From Micromonospora zingiberis (GTDB taxonomy: Bacteria > Actinomycetota > Actinomycetes > Mycobacteriales > Micromonosporaceae): DNA of 64,000 bases. The first letter of the stretch is position 1, and each line of letters opens with the position of its first letter. Below the pieces are notes generated by a model that saw only the letters and a program-made list of their open reading frames with translations, was not told where the DNA came from and made no database searches. A program made the position numbers and the translations under genes. Where the stretch lies: positions 124,001 through 188,000 of the forward strand of contig NZ_SJJR01000002.1 in the NCBI RefSeq assembly GCF_004331455.1, in the 5' to 3' direction. Below, in pieces: positions 50,020-58,575 of this stretch.

Positions 50020-50655
50020 GTGAATCTCTCCGATCACGCGGAACAAGGTACGTCTGGTGGAACTCAGACCTACCCCATCGCATTCCCGCCGGGGTGCCAC
50101 CGAAACCCGGCCCGGTGGCGTCGCTGGGAGCTTTGTCCACATCGATCACCGTCGGTCGGATCGCGGGCTGGCTGATCGCAAATGCATGTCGCAATTGCGT
50201 GACTGGGGGTGATGGGAGCGTTTCCAGTTAGGACCGGCGCGAATCGCGCTACGTGGGGGTAACTTCGGCGTTGACGGGCGCCGATTCGACCTGCGGAGAT
50301 CGCTTGTAGGGCGACCATCGGCTACGCAGAGTAATGTAACAAAAATATAAATGTGACCTCGGTCTCTGTGCAGTCGGACGGGCGTACGGCAGAATCTTGA
50401 ACCATCAGAGCGTGGGCGGCGGGTGCCGGGGAGGGCCCCGCCGCTCATTGCGTCCGGCCTCGGTCGGCGGCCTCTGCCGCTGCGGCCACCGGTCGCCCGC
50501 GGGCCGTGACATCTCCACCGGCCCACCCACTTCAGATCACCTCGACCCCCGCTGGACAGCGGCGTCCCTTCCGCTGACCGTTGAACCGGACGGGTTGGCG
50601 GCGGATGGGGCCCGACCAGCGGTACGGCGCATATGCTGACGCCGGAGGTCCCGCC
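50020..50655. other. Long intergenic region with SigR-like promoter and an AT-rich patch
   Basis: About 640 bases hold no convincing gene. Besides the thioredoxin promoter there is an unusually AT-rich patch (50334-50356, including AACAAAAATATAAATG). A near-repeat pair TCGCAAATG/TCGCAATTG lies at about 50177-50200. Open frames here give Arg/Gly-rich translations without ribosome-binding sites. Confidence 0.45.
50061..50087 (-). promoter_or_regulatory. SigR/SigH-type promoter of the thioredoxin gene
   Basis: On the minus strand GGGAAT (50087-50082) is followed after 18 bases by GTT (50063-50061), about 42 bases before the thioredoxin ATG. This matches the consensus of thiol-oxidative-stress sigma factors that control thioredoxin genes in actinomycetes. 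Confidence 0.6.
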
Positions 50656-50739
50656 ATGAGCGAGCGCAGCGAGCGAGTCGGCAGACGCGGCGCCAGGGTG
50701 CCATGGGCCGGCAGACGACGCGGTGGAGCGCTGGCATGA
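50656..50739 (+). CDS. Possible 27-residue upstream ORF
   Basis: ATG 50656 has a perfect GGAGGT six bases upstream. The ORF (MSERSERVGRRGARVPWAGR...) ends in TGA overlapping the ATG of the next gene (ATGA). It would couple translation of the next gene. The repeated Ser-Glu-Arg start comes from a GAGCGAGCGCAGCGAGCGAG-type sequence that I associate with repetitive DNA in this group, so it may not encode a functional peptide. Confidence 0.35.
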   Translation: MSERSERVGRRGARVPWAGRRRGGALA

Positions 50740-51242
50740 GCCAGCCGGTCGCCGGAGGGTCGCCGGAGGCTCCCCGCCCCGCCGCAGCAACCTCCGGCAC
50801 GGGCTACTCCGCCACCGAGTGGGATCTGATCATCGGCCTGCCCGCCCAGGTGATCGTGATCGCCACCCAGCCCGGGCCCGGCCGGCCGTACCCGGGCATG
50901 GCGGCCGGCCTCGCGGGCCTGGACGCGATGGCGGCCGGTCGTGCCTTCGACAGCGATCTGGTCCGCTCGGTGGTGGCCGCGATCTACGCCCGCCACGACG
51001 GGACAGCCGAACCGCAGCCGCGCCCCGGGGACCTGGTGGACGTGCTCGCGGCGTGTCGGGCGGCGGTGCGGGTACTGGACCGGCGGGCCGACCCGGCCGA
51101 CTCGGCGGCCTACCGGCAGTGGGTGCAGTCGGTGGCGGCGCGGGTGTGCCGTACCGGCTCGGCCGTGCTGCCGGACGGCACGCTGGCCCCGGCCGACCGT
51201 CGCCTCCTCGACCGGCTCGGTGGCGCTCTCGCGCTTGGCTGA
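50736..51242 (+). CDS. Uncharacterised protein
   Basis: A 168-residue, mainly alpha-helical soluble protein (WDLIIGLPAQVIVIATQPGPGRPYPGMAAGLAGLDAMAAGR; DLVDVLAACRAAVRVLDRRADPADSAAYRQWVQSVAARVC). I do not recognise the family. The ATG at 50736 overlaps a short upstream ORF. It is followed after 50 bases by a TrmH-type gene that has its own promoter, so it is probably monocistronic. Confidence 0.7.
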   Translation: MSQPVAGGSPEAPRPAAATSGTGYSATEWDLIIGLPAQVIVIATQPGPGRPYPGMAAGLAGLDAMAAGRAFDSDLVRSVVAAIYARHDGTAEPQPRPGDLVDVLAACRAAVRVLDRRADPADSAAYRQWVQSVAARVCRTGSAVLPDGTLAPADRRLLDRLGGALALG

Positions 51243-51292
51243 CCCTCGTGGCCCGTCGGTGCCGGGCTGGGCAGCGCGTACCCTGCCAGACC

Positions 51293-51916
51293 GTGACCGT
51301 TGAGCAGTTCGACGTCGGCGTGGGCCCGTGGCGCGGGGACCCGCCGGACGACCCTCGGTACGACCCGCTGCTGCTCGCCGAGGGCGACCGGCGCAACGTG
51401 GTCGACCGCTACCGCTACTGGCGGCGCGAGGCGGTCGTCGCCGATCTGGACCAGCGGCGGCACGACTTCCACGTGGCGATCGAGAACTGGCAGCACGACC
51501 TGAACATCGGCACGGTGGTACGCAACGCCAACGCCTTCCTGGCCGCCGAGGTGCACATCGTGGGCCGGCGCCGGTGGAATCGGCGGGGCGCCATGGTGAC
51601 CGATCGCTATCAGCACGTACGCCATCACGAGACGATCGACGAGTTCGTGGCCTGGGCGGCGCAGGGCGGGTTGCCGCTGGTCGGCATCGACAACCTGCCC
51701 GGCTCGCGCCCGCTGGAGAGCACCACGCTGCCCCGGCGCTGCGTCCTGCTGTTCGGCCAGGAGGGACCCGGCCTCTCCGACGCTGCCCGGGTCGCCTGCG
51801 ACGAACTCTTCTCCATCGCGCAGTACGGCTCGACCCGGTCCATCAACGCGGGCGTGGCGAGCGGGATCGCCATGCACGCCTGGATCCGCGCCTACGCCGG
51901 TCCACCTCCTGGTTGA
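51293..51916 (+). CDS. TrmH/SpoU-family RNA 2'-O-methyltransferase
   Basis: A 207-residue SPOUT methyltransferase with the knot motifs IENWQHDLNIGTVVRNANAFLAAEVHI (motif 1), CVLLFGQEGPGLSD (motif 2) and SIAQYGSTRSINAGVASGIAMHAWI (motif 3). It methylates a ribose in tRNA or rRNA; the target cannot be told. A TACCCT box ends 8 bases before the GTG at 51293, indicating a leaderless message. Confidence 0.9.
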   Translation: MTVEQFDVGVGPWRGDPPDDPRYDPLLLAEGDRRNVVDRYRYWRREAVVADLDQRRHDFHVAIENWQHDLNIGTVVRNANAFLAAEVHIVGRRRWNRRGAMVTDRYQHVRHHETIDEFVAWAAQGGLPLVGIDNLPGSRPLESTTLPRRCVLLFGQEGPGLSDAARVACDELFSIAQYGSTRSINAGVASGIAMHAWIRAYAGPPPG

Positions 51917-51985
51917 GCCGGGTGGACGCGCGCCGGCAATGGCGCCGCTCCGCTTGACGGCTCGCCGCAGGAGGGCGACGGTGGA

Positions 51986-52684
51986 GTGGTGACTGTTGCG
52001 GTGAGTTGCCCGAGATGCGGCGGGGACGTGCGACCGCCGGACCTGATGCATGCGGAGTCGCGCTGCCCCGACTGCGGCCCGGTCGCCCCGCTGCACGTGC
52101 CCGAGCACATCGGCGCCGAGATCGTGGCGAGTGTGGTCGACCGGATCCAGGCCGCCGCGCAGCCGCAGGCGCCGGCGGTGCCGCTGTGGTGTCCGTGGCC
52201 GCTGCCGCCCGGATGGACCACCACCGCAGTGGCGTGGGCCGGCGACGACCGGCTCGGGGTACGCGCCACCGCCGTCGCCTGTGCCGGGCCGGCGCCGCTC
52301 GGCGGTGGTCCTGCCGACCTGGTTTTCGTGGCCGAGGAGCCGGGGGTGGGCCTGGGAGCCCGACTCGCCGGGGTGCCGGGTCCCGACGCGGGACCGGAAC
52401 TCGCCGAGGCGTTGACCGAGCCCGGCCCCGGGCATCCCGGTCATGTCGGGCGAGCCGGGATCAGGGTGGCGGGTCACCCGACTCCACTGTGGCTGGTGAA
52501 TTCCCTGACAGATCGAAGCGCGTACGCCGGCGAGGCTCGGGGATTGTGGCTGTATGCGATAGCCTGGCCGGCGAGTGCGGGGCATCTGCTCGCGGAGGAC
52601 GTGGAGCTGCACGACCTGGTCGAGTGGACGCCATCCGAGCTCGTGTACGGCGCACCGTCTCCGTATCTGCACGGGAAGGCTTGA
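51986..52684 (+). CDS. DUF6758 zinc-ribbon protein
   Basis: A 232-residue protein conserved in actinomycetes. An N-terminal zinc ribbon (CPRCGGDVRPP...ESRCPDCGPVAPLH) is followed by a globular domain (LWCPWPLPPGWTTTAVAWAGDDRLGVRAT; ADLVFVAEEPGVGLGARLAG; WLVNSLTDRSAYAGEARGLWLYAIAWP). The function is unknown. The start is GTG 51986 or 51989. In relatives it lies near the small membrane protein and PH-domain genes that follow here. Confidence 0.8.
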   Translation: MVTVAVSCPRCGGDVRPPDLMHAESRCPDCGPVAPLHVPEHIGAEIVASVVDRIQAAAQPQAPAVPLWCPWPLPPGWTTTAVAWAGDDRLGVRATAVACAGPAPLGGGPADLVFVAEEPGVGLGARLAGVPGPDAGPELAEALTEPGPGHPGHVGRAGIRVAGHPTPLWLVNSLTDRSAYAGEARGLWLYAIAWPASAGHLLAEDVELHDLVEWTPSELVYGAPSPYLHGKA

Positions 52685-52800
52685 CAAGCCCCCCGGAATG
52701 TCGGAGAACGGACGCAGATATTCACGGTAAGACACCACGCTGATACTCTGGGTGCCGCTGCGGTAATGGGACCCGGCGCCGCGCGAGAGGATGGCCCGCC

Positions 52801-52959
52801 ATGGTCAAGAAGGTCCTCACCTGGGCCGGAATCGCATTCTTGATCTTCTTCGTTGCCTATCGGCCAAATTCCGCCGCGGACGTGTTCAAGTCGCTCGGTG
52901 GCGGGATCATGGACATCGCCCAGGGCTTCGGCGACTTCTTCACCAGCCTGGTCGCCTAG
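52801..52959 (+). CDS. Small single-pass membrane protein
   Basis: A 52-residue protein beginning MVKKVLTWAGIAFLIFFVAY, a single membrane helix, with an amphipathic remainder ending DFFTSLVA. The ATG at 52801 follows GAGAGGA. It lies 6 bases before the PH-domain gene, so the two are probably one operon. Comparable short proteins are common in actinomycetes; the function is unknown. Confidence 0.8.
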   Translation: MVKKVLTWAGIAFLIFFVAYRPNSAADVFKSLGGGIMDIAQGFGDFFTSLVA

Positions 52960-52965
52960 CCTCCG

Positions 52966-53835
52966 ATGGCAAGCCCCCCCGGCCCGCCCTTCGACCCCGA
53001 CGATCCTGATCGGGCGCGTCGGGAACGGGATACCGAGCCGATTCCCCGGATCGACCCCGACGACGGTCCACGCTCCGACCCCTACGGCCCCGACGCCCCG
53101 ATCTTCTCCGACGATGCCGGTTACGGCCCAGGGCCGGGCTACGTCGGTGAGGATCGGTCGGGGCGGGCCTGGGTGCGGGATCCTGAGGCGGGCTACCAGC
53201 CGCCGCAGATCTCCGAGGACGAGCTGGCGGGGCTGCGCGCCGATGCCAGTGGCATGACCCCACGTCGGGTCCTGCCACTGGAAGACGAGCCCAGCTCGTT
53301 GGTGGCCCGCTACCTCTTCCCCACCGAGCGCTACCGAGGTGAGTGGAAGCGGCACTGGATCCACCTCACCACGCCGATCATCATCGGCGTCGCCGCCACC
53401 TTCGTGCTCGGCTACCTCTCCGGTTTCCTCGCCGGGCAGGACGTCGGGGCGCTCACCACGATCGCGGTCCTGCTCTGGTTCGCGGTGATGGGGTGGGTGG
53501 CCTGGCGGATCGCCGACTGGTGGTACGACCGGTTCATCCTGACCAACAAGCGGGTCATGGTGGTCAACGGGATCATCACCCGGCGGGTCGCCATGATGCC
53601 GCTCACCCGGGTCACCGACATGAAGTACGAGCAGTCGCCGGCGGGCCGCGCGCTCAACTACGGCACGTTCGTGCTGGAGTCGGCCGGCCAGGAGCAGGCG
53701 CTACGCGAGGTCAAGAACCTGCCCAACCCCAACGAACTCTACCTGCGTGTGGTCGAGGAGATGTACGAGCCGCAGGCGGTCGAGGCGCGGTTGGGCAAGG
53801 AGCAGGACGAGGCCAAGGCCGACGACGGCGCCTGA
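52966..53835 (+). CDS. PH-domain (bacterial PH, DUF304) membrane protein
   Basis: A 289-residue protein. The first 105 residues are acidic and disordered (FDPDDPDRARRERDTEP), then two membrane helices (HLTTPIIIGVAATFVLGYLSGFLAG; TTIAVLLWFAVMGWVAWRIADWWY) and a bacterial PH domain (RFILTNKRVMVVNGIITRRVAMMPLTRVTDMKYEQSPAGRALNYGTFVLES). These proteins are thought to work at the membrane with unknown ligands. It follows the small membrane protein closely. Confidence 0.87.
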   Translation: MASPPGPPFDPDDPDRARRERDTEPIPRIDPDDGPRSDPYGPDAPIFSDDAGYGPGPGYVGEDRSGRAWVRDPEAGYQPPQISEDELAGLRADASGMTPRRVLPLEDEPSSLVARYLFPTERYRGEWKRHWIHLTTPIIIGVAATFVLGYLSGFLAGQDVGALTTIAVLLWFAVMGWVAWRIADWWYDRFILTNKRVMVVNGIITRRVAMMPLTRVTDMKYEQSPAGRALNYGTFVLESAGQEQALREVKNLPNPNELYLRVVEEMYEPQAVEARLGKEQDEAKADDGA

Positions 53836-53936
53836 AAGTTTTTGACCGAACATCGGAGCTTCAGCGCACCTTTCGCCCTCGACCCGCTGGTCCGGCCATG
53901 GCAGGCTGCCCGCAGAACCAGGTTCGGAGGTGGCGC

Positions 53937-54728
53937 GTGGCCAGCAGCAATCCGCTGGAAGAGGAGTTCCGTGACTTCGTCACGGCCCGCTCCGGCGCCC
54001 TGCTGCGGACCGCGTACCTGCTGACCGGTGACTGGGGCACCGCGGAGGACCTGCTCCAGACCGCGTTGACCAAGACGTACCTGGCCTGGAAACGCCTCGG
54101 CGGGATCGAGGCGATCGAGCCGTACGCCCGGCGGGTCATGGTGAACACCTCGACCAGTTGGTGGCGGCGTCGCTGGCACGGTGAGCGCCCCACCGAGGTG
54201 CTGCCCGAGCGGGCCGCTGCCGACGAGATCGAGCAGCAGTTGGACCGGGACGTGCTCTGGCGGCACCTGCGGGCGTTGCCCGCCCGGCAGCGTGCGGTGC
54301 TGGTGCTGCGCTTCTACGAGGACATGTCGGAGGCGCAGACCGCCGCGCTGCTCGACATCTCGACGGGCACGGTCAAGAGCCAGACCTCCCGCGCGCTGGC
54401 CACGCTGCGCCGCAGGATCGGCGCGGACGAGTCGTTCACGCTGCCCGGTACGGTGCCGCCGAGCGCCGCCCCGTCGACGACCCGGCGGGCCGGGCGGGCG
54501 AGCGCACCCGCCCGAGCCGGCCAGCCGGCGCCGACCCGAGCCGGTCAGCCGGCGTCAGCCCAGGGTGGGCGGGCCGGTGTCCGGGTGCCGGCCGGAGCGG
54601 ACGGCCCGGTGGTCACCGCTGGCAGCCCGGACCAGCAAGTCGGCGCCAACGAACCGCCGCCGACGGTCGTCGGGCGGCCGGCAGTCGTCGCCCAGCCGGA
54701 TGGCGCCCTGGCGGGAGAACGACGGTGA
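53937..54728 (+). CDS. SigE-family RNA polymerase sigma factor with disordered tail
   Basis: A 263-residue ECF-type sigma factor. Region 2 is EEEFRDFVTARSGALLRTAYLLTGDWGTAEDLLQTALTKTYLAW, and region 4 is LRALPARQRAVLVLRFYEDMSEAQTAALLDISTGTVKSQTSRALATLRRR. About 95 extra residues rich in Ala, Pro and Gly follow, where related sigma factors usually end. GTG 53937 follows GGAGG by six bases. Its stop overlaps the next gene (GTGA), the arrangement expected for a sigma factor and its membrane-bound partner. Confidence 0.88.
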   Translation: MASSNPLEEEFRDFVTARSGALLRTAYLLTGDWGTAEDLLQTALTKTYLAWKRLGGIEAIEPYARRVMVNTSTSWWRRRWHGERPTEVLPERAAADEIEQQLDRDVLWRHLRALPARQRAVLVLRFYEDMSEAQTAALLDISTGTVKSQTSRALATLRRRIGADESFTLPGTVPPSAAPSTTRRAGRASAPARAGQPAPTRAGQPASAQGGRAGVRVPAGADGPVVTAGSPDQQVGANEPPPTVVGRPAVVAQPDGALAGERR

Positions 54729-55981
54729 ACGCCGTTTCCGAAGGTCGTGACAACCCGAGCGGGACTCCGGATCGTCCAAGGGACGTGGGGCAGGACGGGC
54801 TGGAACGCGCCGTCCGGGAGGTGTTCTCCCGGCAGGCCGCGACACCGCATGCCGTCGTCGATCCGGCGGCGGCGGTGATCCGGCGGGCCAATCGCATCCA
54901 GCGTCGCCGGGCCCTGGCCGGGATGGGGCTGGCCGCGACGGCGATCATCGTGGTCAGTGCCGGGGCGTTGCAGTTCGCCCACGAGCCTCCGCCGAGTGGC
55001 AGCACGGTGGTGATCGGCGAACCGGACCAGGTGCCCGAGCCGCCCTTGACCCCGACCAACGCGCCGCCCACGGCGGACACCGGTACCCCGCTCGCCGAGG
55101 TCGACCTGGTGCTGGGCGAGACGATCGCCACCGCGCAGGGCCGGCGGGTGCGGGTGGTCGGCGCCGGGCCGATCGAACGGGCCCACCGCCTGCCCGACGG
55201 TCGCGGCTGGCTCGCCGTCAGCGCGCCCGGCCTGGCCGGGCGTTTCCTGTGGGCGGTGGCGCCTAACGGCACCGTGCAGGTGCTGCTCGCCGGCGCGGAC
55301 GAGGTCGTCCTGGACGCGGAGGGGCGCCAGGTCGCCTGGAAGCAGGGCGCCACGCTGGGGACCGCGCGGATCGTCAACGGCGAGTTGACCGCCACCGCAC
55401 GCGCGGAGGCGCCGGCCAAGGCCATGCCGTTGCGGTTCGTCGGCGGTGCCGTGCTGGTACGGCTCGCCCCCGACCGCCCCGGACACGTGCTGTGGCGCCT
55501 GCACCCGGGCACGCTCGACCCGGGTACCGACACGTCCACCGGGCGGATCTTCGGTGCGTTGCCCGACGGACGGCTGGTCGGGGAGGTCGTCACCGACCCG
55601 CCGCAGGGCACCTGCCTGACCCTGCTCGACCCGGCATCCGGCCTCGTCCCGACTAGCCCGGATTGCGGGCCGGAACTGACCGGGGACGGTCTGGGTTCGG
55701 TGTCGCCGGACGGGCGCTGGCTGCTGGTCAACGGGCGCGCCGAGGGCGGGGAGAAGGCCCTGCTGGTCGACCTGGCCCGGCTGGACCGGTCCGCTGAACC
55801 GGTGGTCGCCGGACCGGCGTTCACCGGTGCCGTGGTGTGGAGCACGCCCGCCACCGCCTACTACTACACCGAGACAGCCGGCCGGCTGGCCCGGGTGGAT
55901 GTCGACCGGGCGACGAGTGGTGGTCCGCCGACCCTGCTCGCCATCACCGGCCAGCCGCCCGTGGTGGTCAGCGGCGGCTGA
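54725..55981 (+). CDS. Membrane protein coupled to the sigma factor, possible anti-sigma factor
   Basis: A 418-residue protein. A short cytoplasmic N-terminus (about 60 residues, LERAVREVFSRQAA) precedes one membrane helix (ALAGMGLAATAIIVVSAGALQF) and a large extracytoplasmic domain with repeated beta-blade-like segments (HRLPDGRGWLAVSAPG, SVSPDGRWLLVNGRAEG), suggestive of a propeller. Translational coupling to the sigma gene and this topology suggest an anti-sigma factor or signal sensor. No classical zinc-binding anti-sigma motif is present, so the role is inferred. Confidence 0.75.
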   Translation: MNAVSEGRDNPSGTPDRPRDVGQDGLERAVREVFSRQAATPHAVVDPAAAVIRRANRIQRRRALAGMGLAATAIIVVSAGALQFAHEPPPSGSTVVIGEPDQVPEPPLTPTNAPPTADTGTPLAEVDLVLGETIATAQGRRVRVVGAGPIERAHRLPDGRGWLAVSAPGLAGRFLWAVAPNGTVQVLLAGADEVVLDAEGRQVAWKQGATLGTARIVNGELTATARAEAPAKAMPLRFVGGAVLVRLAPDRPGHVLWRLHPGTLDPGTDTSTGRIFGALPDGRLVGEVVTDPPQGTCLTLLDPASGLVPTSPDCGPELTGDGLGSVSPDGRWLLVNGRAEGGEKALLVDLARLDRSAEPVVAGPAFTGAVVWSTPATAYYYTETAGRLARVDVDRATSGGPPTLLAITGQPPVVVSGG

Positions 55982-56005
55982 CAGTCGGGCCGGTAGCCTC
56001 GGGCG

Positions 56006-56866
56006 ATGATCCCCCGGATCGACCTGCACACGCACTCCACCGCCAGCGACGGCACGCTCGGCCCGGCCGAGCTGGTCCGCGCTGCCGCCGAGGCCGGGCT
56101 GGACGTGGTGGCCATCACCGATCACGACACCACCGCCGGCTGGGAGCCGGCGCTGCGGGCCCTGCCGGCCGGGCTGCGCCTGGTCCGGGGCGCGGAACTC
56201 TCCTGCCGCTGGGACGGCGTCGAGCCGGCGATACCGCTGCACCTGTTGGCGTACCTCTTCGATCCGGACGCCCCGGAGCTGGTCGCCGAGCTGGCCCGGG
56301 TGCGGGCGGCGCGGGTGCAGCGGGGTGAGCGGATCGTGGCGCTGCTGCGGGCCGACGGCATCGACGTCAGTTGGCCGGAGATCCTGGCCGGGGCGGGCGG
56401 CGGGACGGTCGGCCGGCCACACATCGCGCAGGCGCTGATCCGGGCCGGCCTGGTCACCACCACTGCGGAGGCGTTCGGATCGGACTGGCTGGGCGAGCGG
56501 TACCGGCTGCCCAAGGAGGACATCGAGGTGTTCCGGGCCGTCCGGCTGATCCGGGCGGCCGGTGGCGTGCCGGTCTTCGCCCATCCGAGGGCCAGCCGAC
56601 GTGGCCGGATCGTGCCGGACGAGCTGATCGCCGACCTGGCGGCGGCCGGGCTCGCCGGACTGGAAGCCGACCACGAGGACCACTCGCCCGCCGAACGGGC
56701 ACACGTGCGTGGCCTCGCCGCCGAGCTGGGCCTGCTGGTGACCGGATCGTCGGATTTCCACGGCACACACAAGACCGTCCGGTTGGGCGAGTTCAGCACC
56801 GGGCCCGAGGCGTACGAACGGATCGTCGCCGCCTCGTCCGGGGTGATCGAGGTCGCGTCGGGCTGA
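56006..56866 (+). CDS. PHP-domain phosphoesterase (RNase AM/YciV-like)
   Basis: A 286-residue PHP protein of the usual length for the YciV group: RIDLHTHSTASDGTL, AITDHDTTAGW, GAELSC, TVGRPHIAQALI, VFAHPRAS and GSSDFHG. Enterobacterial YciV trims RNA 5' ends and hydrolyses 3',5'-nucleotide bisphosphates. It is a paralogue of the PHP gene in the biosynthetic operon but lacks that protein's central insertion. A TAGCCT box ends 6 bases before the ATG, suggesting a leaderless message. Confidence 0.9.
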   Translation: MIPRIDLHTHSTASDGTLGPAELVRAAAEAGLDVVAITDHDTTAGWEPALRALPAGLRLVRGAELSCRWDGVEPAIPLHLLAYLFDPDAPELVAELARVRAARVQRGERIVALLRADGIDVSWPEILAGAGGGTVGRPHIAQALIRAGLVTTTAEAFGSDWLGERYRLPKEDIEVFRAVRLIRAAGGVPVFAHPRASRRGRIVPDELIADLAAAGLAGLEADHEDHSPAERAHVRGLAAELGLLVTGSSDFHGTHKTVRLGEFSTGPEAYERIVAASSGVIEVASG

Positions 56867-56904
56867 TCTCTGTTTCAGCCGCCCCGCGCCGCTACGGTGA
56901 CCAG

Positions 56905-57519
56905 GTGGATCTCAAGCTTTTCGGCGAGGTCTTCGTGACCCTGCTGGTGATCGTCGACCCGCCGGGCATGATGCCGATCTTCCTCGCCTTGACCGGCCCA
57001 CTGGCGGCGCGGGAACGCAACCGGGCCGCCTGGCAGGCGGTCGCGTTGGCGCTCGGCGTGATCGTGGTCTTCGCGGTCGCCGGGCAGACCCTGCTCGCCT
57101 ACCTGCACGTCGACCTGCCGGCGTTGCAGGCGGCCGGCGGACTGCTGCTGGTGCTGGTCGCCCTGGAACTGCTGACCGGCAAGGCCGACGACCCGACCAA
57201 ACAGGCCACCTCCAACATCGCCCTGGTGCCGCTGGGTACGCCGCTGCTGGCCGGTCCCGGCGCGATCGTGGCCACCATGCTCTTCGTCCAGCAGGCCGAC
57301 GCGACGGCGGACTATCTGGCCATCGCCACCGCGATCGTCGCGGTGATGCTGACCGTCTGGATCGTGCTGCGCTTCTCCGGCGGGATCGTCAAGGTGCTGC
57401 GGCCGGGCGGCATCGAGGTGCTCACCCGCATCGCCGGCCTGCTGCTGGCGGCGATCGCCGTCCAACTCATCGCGGACGCGATCTTCGCCTTCGTGGCCGA
57501 CTTCGCCGCCACGCGCTGA
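56905..57519 (+). CDS. MarC-family membrane protein
   Basis: A 204-residue protein with six membrane helices: LFGEVFVTLLVIVDPPGMMPIFLAL, AVALALGVIVVFAVAGQTLL, LQAAGGLLLVLVALELLTG, IALVPLGTPLLAGPGAIVATMLF, YLAIATAIVAVMLTVWIVL and IAGLLLAAIAVQLIADAIF. The family is of unknown transport function. A TACGGT box ends 6 bases before the GTG at 56905, so a leaderless transcript is likely. Confidence 0.9.
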   Translation: MDLKLFGEVFVTLLVIVDPPGMMPIFLALTGPLAARERNRAAWQAVALALGVIVVFAVAGQTLLAYLHVDLPALQAAGGLLLVLVALELLTGKADDPTKQATSNIALVPLGTPLLAGPGAIVATMLFVQQADATADYLAIATAIVAVMLTVWIVLRFSGGIVKVLRPGGIEVLTRIAGLLLAAIAVQLIADAIFAFVADFAATR

Positions 57520-57562
57520 CCGGTCGGCGGGAGTGTCGGGGGTAGATGGCAGGATCGCAGGC

Positions 57563-58495
57563 GTGCGACGAGCCTCCCCAGCCGGACGACCCGCAGCCGG
57601 TGGTCGCGCGCCCCGGCCTGACCCACAGCCGGAGCAACTCGGCTTCGACGGTATGCCGGAGCGGCTGTTCGTCTGCACGCCGAGCAAGCTCGGCGCGTAC
57701 GCGGACTGTCCCCGCCGTTACCGCTACTCGTACGTCGACCGGCCCGCGCCGCCGAAGGGCCCGCCCTGGGCGCACAACTCGCTCGGCGCGAGCGTGCACA
57801 CCGCCCTGAAGAACTGGTATGCGCTGCCCGTCGACCGGCGTCGCACCGAGGTGCTGCCCACCCTGCTCAAGGGCACCTGGGTCCGCGACGGCTACCGGGA
57901 CGACGAGCAGGAACGCGACGCCTACCGGCGGGCGCTGGGCTGGCTTGAGACGTACGTCGACGGGCTCGACCCGGCCGACGAACCGGTCGGCGTCGAGCGG
58001 GTGGTGGCCGTCAAGACCGGGGTGTTGGCGTTCAACGGCCGGGCCGACCGGATCGACGGGCGCACCGGTGAGCAGGGCCGCGAACTGGTCATCGTCGACT
58101 ACAAGACCGGCCGCACCGGGCTCGACTCCGACGACGCCCGAGGCTCGCAGGCACTGGCCCTCTACGCGTACGCGGCCGAGCGGGTCTTCCGCCGGCCGTG
58201 CCGGCGGGTCGAGCTGCACCACCTGCCCAGCGGCACCGTCGCGGCGCACGAACACACCGCCGATTCGCTGGCGCGGCAGGTGACCCGGGCGGAGGAGACC
58301 GCCCGGGACATCATGGCCGCCGAGCGGGCGGTCGCCGACGGCGCCGACCCGGACGACGCCTTCCCCACCACGCCGAGCCCGCGCTGCGCCTGGTGCGACT
58401 ACCGCCGCACCTGCCCGGCAGGCGCCACGGTGCCCGGCAAGGAGCCGTGGGCCGCCGTCGACCGCCCCGCCGCGCCCCCCGCCGAGCAGGGATGA
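57563..58495 (+). CDS. PD-(D/E)XK (RecB/Cas4-like) nuclease
   Basis: A 310-residue single-domain RecB-type nuclease. The N-terminal cysteine segment YADCPRRYRYSYVDRP, the nuclease motifs GRADRIDG and LVIVDYKTGRTG, and the C-terminal cysteines PRCAWCDYRRTCP, probably binding a 4Fe-4S cluster, match RecB/AddB/Cas4-like proteins. No helicase or CRISPR gene is nearby, so it is a stand-alone nuclease. I place the start at GTG 57563, behind a TAGATG box; GTG 57533 is an alternative. A dispersed palindrome follows the stop by 18 bases. Confidence 0.87.
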   Translation: MRRASPAGRPAAGGRAPRPDPQPEQLGFDGMPERLFVCTPSKLGAYADCPRRYRYSYVDRPAPPKGPPWAHNSLGASVHTALKNWYALPVDRRRTEVLPTLLKGTWVRDGYRDDEQERDAYRRALGWLETYVDGLDPADEPVGVERVVAVKTGVLAFNGRADRIDGRTGEQGRELVIVDYKTGRTGLDSDDARGSQALALYAYAAERVFRRPCRRVELHHLPSGTVAAHEHTADSLARQVTRAEETARDIMAAERAVADGADPDDAFPTTPSPRCAWCDYRRTCPAGATVPGKEPWAAVDRPAAPPAEQG

Positions 58496-58513
58496 CCGCT
58501 CAGTCGACGACGT

Positions 58514-58563
58514 GGATCTTGGTGGGAAACGGCCCCCACGGGGGCCGTTTCCCACCAAGATCC
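58514..58563. repeat. Dispersed palindrome, copy 3
   Basis: Perfect 23-base arms starting GGATCTTGGTGGGAAACGGC (58514-58536) and the reverse complement (58541-58563) enclose a 4-nt loop. It sits between the convergent nuclease and Fur genes, as a terminator would. It is the third member of the family seen at 20587-20634 and 49564-49615. Confidence 0.9.
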
Positions 58564-58575
58564 GCGAGACCGAAC

